A program made the position numbers and the translations under genes. The notes beneath the pieces were generated by a model, which was not told the DNA's origin, did not search any database, and was given only the letters and a program-made list of their open reading frames with translations. A DNA stretch of 15,675 nt from Wenzhouxiangella sp. (GTDB taxonomy: Bacteria > Pseudomonadota > Gammaproteobacteria > Xanthomonadales > Wenzhouxiangellaceae), in NCBI GenBank assembly GCA_007123575.1, contig SKKV01000267.1, forward strand, positions 1 through 15,675, in the 5' to 3' direction. Shown piece after piece: positions 1 through 7,089 of this stretch. Positions within the stretch are counted from its first letter, which is position 1. Each line of letters opens with the position of its first letter.

Positions 1-632
1 CCGTCAGCGGTGGTAAAGGGCACGCCCTGGGCCTCGGCGAAGGCCTGGGCATTGACGCCGATAATGGCATCGACAGGCCCGGGAAAGAGATTGGCGCTAA
101 AACCTGCCGACACCCCGGCGAAGGCTACGGCCATGCCGATCAGCGGGTTGCGCCCCAGACCTGCATAGAGCAGTCCGGCCAGGGGAATCAGCACCAGGTA
201 GCCGGCATCGGTGGCAATCGAACTCATCACCCCCATGAACATCAGCAACAGCGGCAGCAAGGCCTGGGGAATATGGCTGCCGGCGCGCTTGATCAAGGCA
301 CCGAACAGGCCGGAGCGCTCGGCAATGCCAATCGCCAGCATGACGACGAAAATCACCCCCAGCACGCCGTTGCCAAAACCCAGCCAATTGACAAGCAGGG
401 CATTGTCGAACACCCAGCGCACATGCTCGGACTGGTACATGGGCAGGATTTCGTAGGTGATCGGCTCGCCACCTGCGCCCATCGACTCGAAGGTATGCCC
501 GCCCATCAATACCGTGACCAGATAAGCCAGGGGATAGAGGGCCATGAATATGATCACCGGGTCCGGAATCTTGCGACCGGCTCGCTCGACGAAAGCGCCA
601 AACCGGTGTCCAAGGCTTGCTCGTTCAGTCAT
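1..632 (-). CDS. AbgT-family transporter, N-terminal part (runs off the window)
   Basis: Integral inner-membrane protein. AbgT-family members move p-aminobenzoyl-glutamate or export sulfonamide-type antimetabolites; which applies here cannot be told. About 210 of the usual 500 or so residues are in the window; the 3' end lies beyond base 1. Read on the minus strand from ATG at 632, the protein has a short cytoplasmic head, a first membrane segment at about residues 24-43 (DPVIIFMALYPLAYLVTVLM), then a loop and further hydrophobic helices containing VMLAIGIAERSGLFGALIK and the Gly/Asp-rich stretch SSIATDAGYLVLIPLAGLL, all typical of the family. The start is supported by an AGGGG-like ribosome site just upstream. 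It is divergent from the GGDEF-like gene; the 144-bp gap holds a TATACT hexamer (676-681, minus strand) that could be its -10 box, without a clear -35. Confidence 0.88.
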   Translation of the reverse strand, partial: MTERASLGHRFGAFVERAGRKIPDPVIIFMALYPLAYLVTVLMGGHTFESMGAGGEPITYEILPMYQSEHVRWVFDNALLVNWLGFGNGVLGVIFVVMLAIGIAERSGLFGALIKRAGSHIPQALLPLLLMFMGVMSSIATDAGYLVLIPLAGLLYAGLGRNPLIGMAVAFAGVSAGFSANLFPGPVDAIIGVNAQAFAEAQGVPFTTAD

Positions 633-776
633 CAGACGCCCCTATCTTGCCGTTCGGGTGAGTAACCAGCGCGGCAGTATAGCAGCGCCGAGGCCTGCCA
701 ACCTCGTGCGGCCTAAGACCAGTGCTGCTGAGGTAGACTGAGGCGCTGACTATCAAGGTGGGAATCGAGCCCCTGT

Positions 777-1922
777 ATGGAAGGTCGCGGAAAAAAATCC
801 GGTGATGATGCGCTGCCGCGCGCGCGCATGCTTTTTGTCGACCGCAGCCAGCTGATGCGCAAGGCTGCCGATCGGATTCTGGGGGACGAATTTCGCGTTC
901 AGCTGGCGGAAGATACCCAAACCGCGTGGATTATCCTGCAGGACGATCCGCTGATCCAGGTCGTTTTCTATGACCAGGACAGCAGCGAGGACAGCGATGG
1001 TCTGGAGCTACTCAAACGCATCCGCAGCTGTGAAAGCCGACGCGTTCGGAGCACGCCGGTCGTCATCATTACCGATGACGATGACAGCGAAGCATTCCGT
1101 CAGCGGGCCCTGAACGCCGGCGCCACGGACTTCATCGACAAGCCTTTCCGGCCCAGCGAGTTGCTGGCCCGCGCCCGCGCCCATGCCAGCACCGCCGAGG
1201 CCGTGCAGCGCCTGCGCCTGATGCAACGCCGCCAGAACAAGGATGGCGAAACCGGCCTGGGCAACCGCCGCTACTTTTTCGAGCGGCTGGCCCAGGCGCT
1301 CAGTTTCGCCCGCCGTCACCATCAGCCGCTGAGCCTGGTGCACATTCATCTCGACGGCTTGAACGCCGCCCTGAAGCCGCGCGACCCGGTGTTTCGCAGG
1401 GCCCGGCTGGCGCGGTTGGGCCGCATGCTCCATCGCGCCATTCGACAGGAAGACACCGTCTATCGAACCGGACCGGAAACCTTCAGCTTTATTTTGCCCG
1501 GCACCAATGATGCCGGCGCCGAGGCGGTCCGCTGCCGCCTGGTTCCGGAACTGGATGGGATGGGCATGCTGGATGCCGCCGGGGAGCTGGGTATAAGCGC
1601 CAGGTTTATCGTTCAGTCGCCTCGTATCGACGAAGACGAGGGGGTGCTTGAAGCGCTGCGCCGGATCCGCGAAGGCATGGGGACGTTGCTGATCGAGCGT
1701 GACAGTTTGAAAAAAGACGAGCCCGAACATCACCCTGACGATATTGACAGCTTGCTGGAACTGGCTCGCCATGGCGACATGGAGCAGCTCCGCGAGCACT
1801 TGCCGGAAGTACTGGCCAAACTGAAGCCGCTGCTGGAACTGGCCAACCAGCTGAGCAACCAGAGCGACAAGAACCCGCCCTCCGATTCAGAGCCTCCAGC
1901 CCCCAAGACAGAGCGGCGCTAG
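777..1922 (+). CDS. Response-regulator receiver fused to a degenerate GGDEF domain
   Basis: 381-residue soluble signalling protein. The receiver (about 17-140) shows a single acidic residue in VDRS, the probable phospho-acceptor D66 in FYDQD, T99 and K122 in FIDKPF. The GGDEF fold follows (about 150-308), introduced by the hallmark DGETGLGNRRYF at 156-167. The signature itself is TGPET at 231-235 instead of GGDEF, so metal and GTP catalysis should be lost; it more likely binds a partner or nucleotide than makes cyclic di-GMP. The C-terminal 70 residues are a short helical stretch and a polar, Pro-rich tail, with no EAL domain. The start at 777 follows AAGGTGGGA at 755-763, a slightly long spacing; an alternative Met at residue 18 would trim the receiver. 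No cognate kinase is adjacent. Its 3' end converges with the lipoprotein gene, 15 bp away. Confidence 0.88.
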   Translation: MEGRGKKSGDDALPRARMLFVDRSQLMRKAADRILGDEFRVQLAEDTQTAWIILQDDPLIQVVFYDQDSSEDSDGLELLKRIRSCESRRVRSTPVVIITDDDDSEAFRQRALNAGATDFIDKPFRPSELLARARAHASTAEAVQRLRLMQRRQNKDGETGLGNRRYFFERLAQALSFARRHHQPLSLVHIHLDGLNAALKPRDPVFRRARLARLGRMLHRAIRQEDTVYRTGPETFSFILPGTNDAGAEAVRCRLVPELDGMGMLDAAGELGISARFIVQSPRIDEDEGVLEALRRIREGMGTLLIERDSLKKDEPEHHPDDIDSLLELARHGDMEQLREHLPEVLAKLKPLLELANQLSNQSDKNPPSDSEPPAPKTERR

Positions 1923-1937
1923 CCATTCTGGATGACA

Positions 1938-2609
1938 TTACTCCTCGCGGCGCCAACGTCCGCGCGTTTCCTGCGCCTGCTCGGCCCGCGCATCAGCGGC
2001 CGCACTCTCTTCGAGAACCCAGTCGATCAGCTCTTCCAGCAGTCCATGCAGCGCTCTTTCGAACCCAGGGACCAGGTCATCCAGCGCCTTGCCCTGTATG
2101 CGCTGCTGCTGGAAAAAACTGCGACTGGCCACAGCGCGCGCACTGCGCTGGTGAATCAGGTTGACCTGCAGGGCCAGTACAACCTCCAGGTCTGCTCCAC
2201 CGTCATCCACGGCTTCGAAGTGGCGCAGTTCACTGGCCAGGCTGTAACGCGTGCGCATGCCGCCGGCCCGGCTGACGCCGGCAAAGCTGCCGGTATCGGA
2301 AAAAGATCGAATCATCAACGCTTGCAGCAGCTCCGGCGCGCTATCCAGCCAGGCCGCTCCCGCATAGACCTGCAGTCTTGAGGGCGATCGACGAACCAGC
2401 ACACGATCGGAATCGCGCATCGCATCGGTCACCGGCCGCTGCACTTGAAGCGACCAGTCCACGGCATCATCCGCCGGACGCTGCGCGGTCTCAATGGCCG
2501 GCGCAAGAATGCTCATTGGCGCCGGGTTTCGAGCCAACATGCAACCACTGACAAGAGTCACGGCCAGAAAAACAATGGCCACGCGAAGAAAGCAAGAGAT
2601 AGACCTCAT
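1938..2609 (-). CDS. ABC-type transport auxiliary lipoprotein (PqiC/ABC_trans_aux type)
   Basis: 223 residues. The N-terminus is a lipoprotein signal: a basic start, a hydrophobic stretch and the lipobox LVSGC with the lipidated Cys at 23; there is no Asp at +2, so outer-membrane sorting is likely. The mature part resembles the small lipoproteins that end MCE transporter operons (PqiC/YmbA, ABC_trans_aux), with the pattern SRLQVYAGAAWLDSAPELLQ and RSFSDTGSF followed by a beta-rich half and a helical tail. It should anchor or complete the periplasmic path between MCE protein and outer membrane. The ATG overlaps the stop of the MCE gene (ATGA, 2606-2609), so the two are translationally coupled. 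It is the last gene of the mla-like operon. Confidence 0.9.
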   Translation of the reverse strand: MRSISCFLRVAIVFLAVTLVSGCMLARNPAPMSILAPAIETAQRPADDAVDWSLQVQRPVTDAMRDSDRVLVRRSPSRLQVYAGAAWLDSAPELLQALMIRSFSDTGSFAGVSRAGGMRTRYSLASELRHFEAVDDGGADLEVVLALQVNLIHQRSARAVASRSFFQQQRIQGKALDDLVPGFERALHGLLEELIDWVLEESAAADARAEQAQETRGRWRREE

Positions 2610-3574
2610 TGGGGAACGTACTCCTCAGGCTGGTCGCCGCCCAGCAGGAACCGGGTCGGGTGGCGCTCGAAACGCGAACTGACTCGAGACAGCTCTCGAA
2701 TCAGGTGACGAAATTCCTGCAAGGCGGGACCAAACTGGCCCAGACCCTCGACACCAAACTCCGAAAGCGCCTGCTCGTTGTCGGCAATGACATTGTCCAG
2801 ACGCCTGGAAAGCGAGGCAAATGCCTCCAGGCTGTCGCTGAGGTCGTCGCTGAGCTTGGGCAGGATATCGATCAGATTTTCTTCGATACCATCCATGGCT
2901 GTGACCACGTCACCAATGGCCGTGCGCGCGTCGGTGAGGACGGCATTCAGCTGTTCGCTGCTGTCGTAGGCATTGCGCACGATTTGACCAAACAAATCGC
3001 TCTCGCTGTTCAGCGCTTCGGCAAAGGCCTCGATGTTGTTAAGGGTTTCGGCTACCCGTTCGGCATTGTCTTCACTCAAGAAATCAAGCATGCGCAGCAG
3101 CACTTCGCTGGCCGTGGAGGCAATATCCTCCGAGGCATCAATCAGCCGCTGCAGCGGCGACTCCTCGGCCACGATGACCGGCAGGCGGTCGGGATGATCC
3201 GAAACAAGGGCGGGTGCCTCCGGGCTACCGCCGCGCAGCTGGATAAAGGCCACGCCGGTCAGACCCGCGATGTTCAAACGCGCGGTGGTATCAGTGCGAA
3301 TTGGCGTGTCGGCTTCCAGGCGCACCACGGCGATGACGCGTCCCGGATCATCCGGATCCAGCCCCAGCGAGCGCACGTTGCCCATCTGGATGCCGTTGTA
3401 CTGCACGGCGCTGCCCACCGACAGACCAGTCACTGCCTGGGTAAAGCGAATTTCGTAATCCTGGAACGCCGCATCGGCCTGCCAGCGAGCCGCCCACAGG
3501 CCAAAGCCCACAGCCAGCAACATGGCCAGCAGGGTAAAGGCTCCGATCAGGACATGACTAGCGCGAGTTTCCAT
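2606..3574 (-). CDS. mlaD: MlaD-like MCE-domain substrate-binding protein
   Basis: 322-residue periplasmic protein anchored by one N-terminal membrane helix (about residues 8-30). A single MCE domain (about 38-115) contains VTGLSVGSAVQYNGIQMGNV and the LTGVAFIQLRGG strand pair. The remaining 200 residues are predicted helical, with heptad-like Leu/Ile spacing, and end in a basic then polar tail; MlaD of E. coli is only about 180 residues, so this is the longer PqiB/xanthomonad style with an extended helical region. MCE proteins form hexamers that pass phospholipids between the permease and the outer-membrane side. The ATG is preceded by GGAG at 9 bp spacing, just inside the gap after the ATPase stop (13 bp), and its stop overlaps the lipoprotein start. 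Confidence 0.93.
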   Translation of the reverse strand: METRASHVLIGAFTLLAMLLAVGFGLWAARWQADAAFQDYEIRFTQAVTGLSVGSAVQYNGIQMGNVRSLGLDPDDPGRVIAVVRLEADTPIRTDTTARLNIAGLTGVAFIQLRGGSPEAPALVSDHPDRLPVIVAEESPLQRLIDASEDIASTASEVLLRMLDFLSEDNAERVAETLNNIEAFAEALNSESDLFGQIVRNAYDSSEQLNAVLTDARTAIGDVVTAMDGIEENLIDILPKLSDDLSDSLEAFASLSRRLDNVIADNEQALSEFGVEGLGQFGPALQEFRHLIRELSRVSSRFERHPTRFLLGGDQPEEYVPQ

Positions 3575-3587
3575 GATTCAAGCTCCG

Positions 3588-4352
3588 TTACCGTCTGGCA
3601 GCCTGGGCCGCGCGTGCGCGCGGACCGTGAAAGTATTCCTGGACCCAATCGTGCTCAATGGCAGCCACCTCATCAATTGGACCAATCGTCAAGATGCGTT
3701 TTTCGCCCAACACTGCGATCCGGTCACAGATGGCATACAGCGTATCAAGATCGTGGGTAATCAGGAACACCGTCAGCCCCAGCGACTGTTTCAAAGTCAG
3801 CAGCAGATTGTCAAACGCGGCCGCGCCGATCGGATCCAGCCCGGCGGTGGGCTCATCCAGAAACAACAGCTCCGGATCCAGGGCCAAGGCGCGGGCGAGG
3901 CCGGCACGCTTGCGCATACCGCCGGACAATTCGGAAGGCAGTTTTGGTGCCGCCTCGGCAGACAGACCCACCAGGCGAATCTTCAGCAGCGCGAGCTCGT
4001 GGCGCAGCCGCGCTGACATGCCCGGAAACTGCGCCTTCAGCGGTACCTCAACATTCTCCGCCACCGTCAGCGAGGAAAACAGCGCACCATCCTGGAACAA
4101 CACGCCGCTTCGGCGCCGCAGCGTCTCCAGACCCCCGCCGCGGTCGATGCACTGACCAAACACCTCGATTCGCCCGCCCTGGGGTGGCCGCAACCCCAGG
4201 ATCGCGCGCATCAACACCGACTTGCCGGTACCCGACCCGCCTACCACGCCCAGAATTTCACCGCGCTGAACCTCCAGGTCGAGGTTCTGATGCACGACCT
4301 GGCTGCCGAACTGGTTCTTCAGCTCACGAATGACAATCGGCGTCTCGCTCAC
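3588..4352 (-). CDS. mlaF: MlaF-like lipid ABC transporter ATPase
   Basis: 254 residues. All motifs of an active ABC ATPase are present: Walker A GGSGTGKS (38-45), Q-loop Gln in LFQDGALFSS (about 87), signature LSGGMRKR (142-149), Walker B LLFLDEP (162-168) and switch His200 in LITHD. The MRKR variant of the signature and the DGALFSS Q-loop are typical of the MlaF subgroup. It energises lipid movement through the MlaE permease from the cytoplasmic face. The start is GTG at 4352, sharing GTGA with the stop of the permease gene, so translation is coupled. The MlaD-like gene begins 13 bp after its stop. Confidence 0.95.
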   Translation of the reverse strand: MSETPIVIRELKNQFGSQVVHQNLDLEVQRGEILGVVGGSGTGKSVLMRAILGLRPPQGGRIEVFGQCIDRGGGLETLRRRSGVLFQDGALFSSLTVAENVEVPLKAQFPGMSARLRHELALLKIRLVGLSAEAAPKLPSELSGGMRKRAGLARALALDPELLFLDEPTAGLDPIGAAAFDNLLLTLKQSLGLTVFLITHDLDTLYAICDRIAVLGEKRILTIGPIDEVAAIEHDWVQEYFHGPRARAAQAARR

Positions 4353-5467
4353 CAGCCAATCTCCATGAAAAAGACCGCGGCCAGGGCGTCTATCACGATC
4401 ACCAGCGTGATGCTCTGGACCACCGCCGAGGTCGTGCGCTCACCCACCGACTGGGCCGTGCCGCCGACCTTGAATCCTTCGAGACAGCCGACCAGGGCAA
4501 TGACCAGCGCAAACAGCGGCGCCTTGATCAATCCGACCAGGTAGTGGCGCAGCTCAATACTCTCGTAAACCCGGTTTATATAGAGCTCAAACGGAATACC
4601 CAGCGTAAACACGGCCACCAGCATGCCGCCCAGCAGCCCCGCCAGCATGGCAAACACGGCCAGCAGCGGCAACATGATCAGCAGAGCGGTCAGGCGCGGA
4701 ATCACCAGCAGTGCTATCGGATTCAGGCCGATGGTGCGCATGGCATCGATTTCTTCGCGGCTTTTCATTGTGCCAATCTGGGCGGTAAAAGCGCTGGCAG
4801 TGCGACCGGCCAGCAAGATAGCAGTAAGCAGCACGCCCATTTCGCGCAGGAACGCATAGGCAACCAGATCAACGACAAACAGCTCGGCACCGAAGTCCTT
4901 GAGCACGGTCGCACCAAGGAAAGCGACCACGGCGCCAATCAGAAAACTCAGCAAGGCGACCAGCGGCAAGGCATCCAGCCCAGTCTGCTCCATGTGGTGA
5001 ACCGTCGCCGTGGGCCGCCACAGGCGCGGATTGGGGATCACCTTGACCAGGGTGATCAGCGTCTCCCCGGTAAACCCCAGCAGCGTGACCAGATTGCCCC
5101 AAATCTGGACGACCGCCTGGCCAACGTGGGCCAGCAGTCGCCGCCAGCGGGCATCACGCCGAACGGGTTCGCGATCGTCGGCGGCCTCAGCGCGGGCAAC
5201 CACCTCAACCAGCGCCCGATGACGATCTGACAGCGTGATTGCTTCGGGTGCGATGTCGAATCGGGCAGCCAGACGCAGCAGCAACATGGCGCCCGCAGCG
5301 TCCAGGGCGCTGATATCACTGCCGTCCAGCGCCTTGACCGGCCGCCGCGTGCGCCTGATCTCGGCTTCCAGCCGATCCACCTGGTCCAGACGCCAGGCCC
5401 CGGCCAGGCGCAAGCACTCCGATGCCCCCGAGACAACCTCAATGGACGGCCGCTCAGCCATACTCAT
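4349..5467 (-). CDS. mlaE: STAS-MlaE fusion, lipid ABC transporter permease
   Basis: About 372 residues. The first 90 or so form a STAS-like domain (alternating beta strands and helices, with KALDGSDISALDAAGAMLLLRLAA), a role played by the separate MlaB protein in E. coli. The permease domain follows from about residue 130, with five or so membrane helices and the family core REMGVLLTAILLAGRTASAF and GTMKSREEIDAMRTIGLNPI. It forms the membrane channel of an MCE lipid importer/exporter. First gene of the four-gene minus-strand operon, overlapping the ATPase start. The start is uncertain: ATG at 5467 or 5461, or TTG at 5473; none has a good ribosome site upstream. Confidence 0.92.
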   Translation of the reverse strand: MSMAERPSIEVVSGASECLRLAGAWRLDQVDRLEAEIRRTRRPVKALDGSDISALDAAGAMLLLRLAARFDIAPEAITLSDRHRALVEVVARAEAADDREPVRRDARWRRLLAHVGQAVVQIWGNLVTLLGFTGETLITLVKVIPNPRLWRPTATVHHMEQTGLDALPLVALLSFLIGAVVAFLGATVLKDFGAELFVVDLVAYAFLREMGVLLTAILLAGRTASAFTAQIGTMKSREEIDAMRTIGLNPIALLVIPRLTALLIMLPLLAVFAMLAGLLGGMLVAVFTLGIPFELYINRVYESIELRHYLVGLIKAPLFALVIALVGCLEGFKVGGTAQSVGERTTSAVVQSITLVIVIDALAAVFFMEIGW

Positions 5468-5637
5468 TTTCAAGGTATTGAAACTGCTTCATTACGATAA
5501 GGTAGCAGATCAACGGAAGAAACTATTGGTCCTCCAAGCTCCTAGTTTAGGATTCAGCGCTCCTGCGGCGCTTCGCTGTAGTCGACATCGAGAAACTGAC
5601 AGTGGGATTTGCTTTTTATAGGGCTAAACTGTCGGTC
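5468..5637. other. Divergent intergenic region between the mla operon and the HPr-kinase-like gene
   Basis: 170 bp holding the promoters of both flanking genes. On the plus strand CTGACA (5596-5601), a 15-bp spacer and TATAGG (5617-5622) make a weak sigma-70-like promoter that would start RNA about 10 bases before the ATG at 5638. No convincing promoter could be picked for the mla operon. The region is more AT-rich than the genes to its left, and a short inverted repeat AGCGC/GCGCT flanks 5556-5572. No gene or RNA was seen. Confidence 0.4.
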
Positions 5638-6675
5638 ATGACTGAAAACCTTCAAGCTGCCAGCGGTGCGCAGTTGCTGTACTCAGCTTTTGGCTGTTCC
5701 ATTTCCTCGAATCGTCACCTTCCCGGGCTTCTGACTCGCCACTCAGCGGGTCCAGAAACTAAAAATCAGCGCATCAAGGTCGAATTTGTCGGCCCTCATC
5801 CGCTACTGGATCACGACCCCGATCACCCGCCGCTATTGGAAACCGGTCGCGCCAACGGCCGCTCCCTGATGCGCGTTCACCGACTGGACGATGGCAAGGT
5901 ACGGATGAAGCTTGACGGCGTGCCCGGACGACCGGGTGACTATTTTGAATTCATCATCGCCGCCGACGGAAGCTCAATTCGTGTGGCCCGCCCCGATGTC
6001 GGAATTTTCGAAGAAGCATTGCCGTTCTTGTACAACGCAGCGTTCGGCGCCGCTTTGCGCCTGTCTGGAATCACCTGCCTGCACGCCAACATATTGGAGC
6101 ATGAGGGTCGCGGCCTGGTACTGGTAGGAGACAAAGGCGCTGGAAAATCCACGCTCAGCCATGCGCTGATCGAGTCAGGGTTTCGGTTGGTGGCCGACGA
6201 CATTACGACGTTGCGTCGACACGCTGGCCATCTATGGGCAAGTCCCGGACTGCCGCAGCTGCGCCTGACCGAGCATGTGGCCCAGACCTGCTGTCCTGAT
6301 GCGGGCGACATGCCGGTAATGTGGAACGACTCACCAAGCGACAAGAACAAGCGTATCCGCTTGCTCGGCGAGAGCGGCTTTTACAACAAAGCGGTACAGA
6401 TTGACTTGGTACTCTGCCTGGGTCCTCGCCTTGAAAAGCATTGTGCTCCGTCCGTTAGCACTTTGACCAAGGCGCCAGCTATGCTCTGGTTGTCCCGATA
6501 CCCTTTTGCACGTTACGTGGAAACTCCAGACCTCAGAAGACAATGCCACACCGATTTACTGATTATGGTTAAACGAAGCCAACTCCGGGCAGTACAGATG
6601 CCGAGCACCTTATCTCTGCTTCTGCATAACATCAAGAAACTGCTCGCGGATTCAGAAGCTCTTTTCCAACCTTGA
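5638..6675 (+). CDS. HPr-kinase-like lasso peptide tailoring kinase
   Basis: 345 residues from ATG 5638. The C-terminal half is the HPr kinase/phosphorylase catalytic fold: LHANILEHEGRGLVLVGDKGAGKST with the Walker A loop at about 164-172, then VADDIT at 185-190 with the paired Asp expected at the catalytic site. The N-terminal half is unlike true HprK and matches the layout of kinases found in lasso-peptide clusters. In the paeninodin system such an enzyme phosphorylates the side chain of the C-terminal Ser of the precursor; here the neighbouring precursor ends in Ser-Ser. A GTG at 5602 would add 12 residues, but it overlaps the likely promoter, so I chose the ATG. The gene converges with the precursor gene 70 bp downstream. 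Phosphorylation of that precursor is inference. Confidence 0.88.
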   Translation: MTENLQAASGAQLLYSAFGCSISSNRHLPGLLTRHSAGPETKNQRIKVEFVGPHPLLDHDPDHPPLLETGRANGRSLMRVHRLDDGKVRMKLDGVPGRPGDYFEFIIAADGSSIRVARPDVGIFEEALPFLYNAAFGAALRLSGITCLHANILEHEGRGLVLVGDKGAGKSTLSHALIESGFRLVADDITTLRRHAGHLWASPGLPQLRLTEHVAQTCCPDAGDMPVMWNDSPSDKNKRIRLLGESGFYNKAVQIDLVLCLGPRLEKHCAPSVSTLTKAPAMLWLSRYPFARYVETPDLRRQCHTDLLIMVKRSQLRAVQMPSTLSLLLHNIKKLLADSEALFQP

Positions 6676-6745
6676 ATCACCAGAAAGCTTCGTGTTGTTT
6701 CAATTCGAACATGGCGATGCCGATCACCTCGGCTGGACGAATCTC

Positions 6746-6865
6746 TCAGGAGCTGTCAGGAACGTTGTAATCGGTTTCCGTATCTCCACCGACCGGTCCA
6801 CTGAGTGTTTCCTCGATATCGTGCTCTTTAAGCTGTGGTCTTACCCATAGTTTTTTATGCTGCAT
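6746..6865 (-). CDS. Lasso peptide precursor (A gene), 39 residues
   Basis: Very short gene read on the minus strand, from ATG 6865 to TGA 6746. The leader carries W-V-R-P-Q-L (residues 7-12), a Trp variant of the YxxPxL motif bound by lasso RRE proteins, and Thr20 at the expected -2 place in ETL. Cutting after Leu21 gives the 18-residue core SGPVGGDTETDYNVPDSS. Ring closure from Ser1 to Glu9 (nine residues) or Asp7 (seven) is possible; the SGP start resembles the AGP start of paeninodin. The terminal Ser pair fits the kinase encoded next door. AAGGG lies 8 or so bases before the ATG. Cyclase, RRE protein and peptidase genes are 2.6-5.5 kb away on the same strand. The call rests on motif, length and context; the exact cleavage site and ring residue are inferred. 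Confidence 0.85.
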   Translation of the reverse strand: MQHKKLWVRPQLKEHDIEETLSGPVGGDTETDYNVPDSS

Positions 6866-6894
6866 GATCCGCACCCTTTTTCTGACTTGGTCAA

Positions 6895-6922
6895 TTGACA
6901 GTTCGCTGATTCTGAGCATACT
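6895..6922 (+). promoter_or_regulatory. Sigma-70-like promoter for the 7090 gene
   Basis: TTGACA (6895-6900, perfect -35) is followed after 16 bp by CATACT (6917-6922, 4 of 6). RNA would start near 6929, giving a leader of about 160 bases before the ATG at 7090. It overlaps a candidate promoter on the opposite strand. Confidence 0.4.
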
Positions 6923-6943
6923 GGTTCCATGCGAATTTTTCCA
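6915..6943 (-). promoter_or_regulatory. Candidate promoter for the lasso precursor gene
   Basis: On the minus strand TGGAAA (6943-6938) and TATGCT (6920-6915) are 17 bp apart, each 4 of 6 to consensus. RNA would start around 6908 and reach the precursor ATG after about 43 bases. Its -10 box overlaps that of the plus-strand promoter, so the two probably compete for polymerase. Confidence 0.3.
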
Positions 6944-7089
6944 GAAGAGAATTCACGATTTCCGAGTTTCCACCCTACCCTACAACCTATGGTCGCAGTC
7001 GGCACTGACACGTCATCTGCGGCTATAGTTGACGCCGCTAAACACAGGTTCCTTGCTACCCGAGGATAAGAAGGAACCAACTTCTCAAG

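Larger units (their letters stand above)
6866..7089. other. Divergent intergenic region between lasso precursor and the 7090 gene
   Basis: 224 bp of lower GC than the surrounding genes. It holds the two overlapping promoter candidates described separately, the precursor ribosome site, and a 46-codon open frame (6929-7069, plus strand) without a ribosome site, which I do not call a gene. The likely ribosome site of the 7090 gene is AAGGA near 7071-7075. Confidence 0.5.

Noticed and set aside
1008..1799. 263-codon minus-strand frame opposite the GGDEF-like gene
   Set aside because: Mirror of a real coding frame in high-GC DNA; no family features.
2609..3760. Long plus-strand open frame (383 codons) opposite the MlaD-like and MlaF-like genes
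   Set aside because: A GC-rich antisense shadow: Gln/Arg/His-rich, no domain, and fully covered by two well-supported genes.
6929..7069. 46-codon plus-strand frame upstream of the 7090 gene, possible second precursor
   Set aside because: No ribosome site, its ATG would fall on the predicted transcript start, and it lacks the YxxPxL leader motif. A T-x pair with an Asp eight residues on exists but looks like chance.
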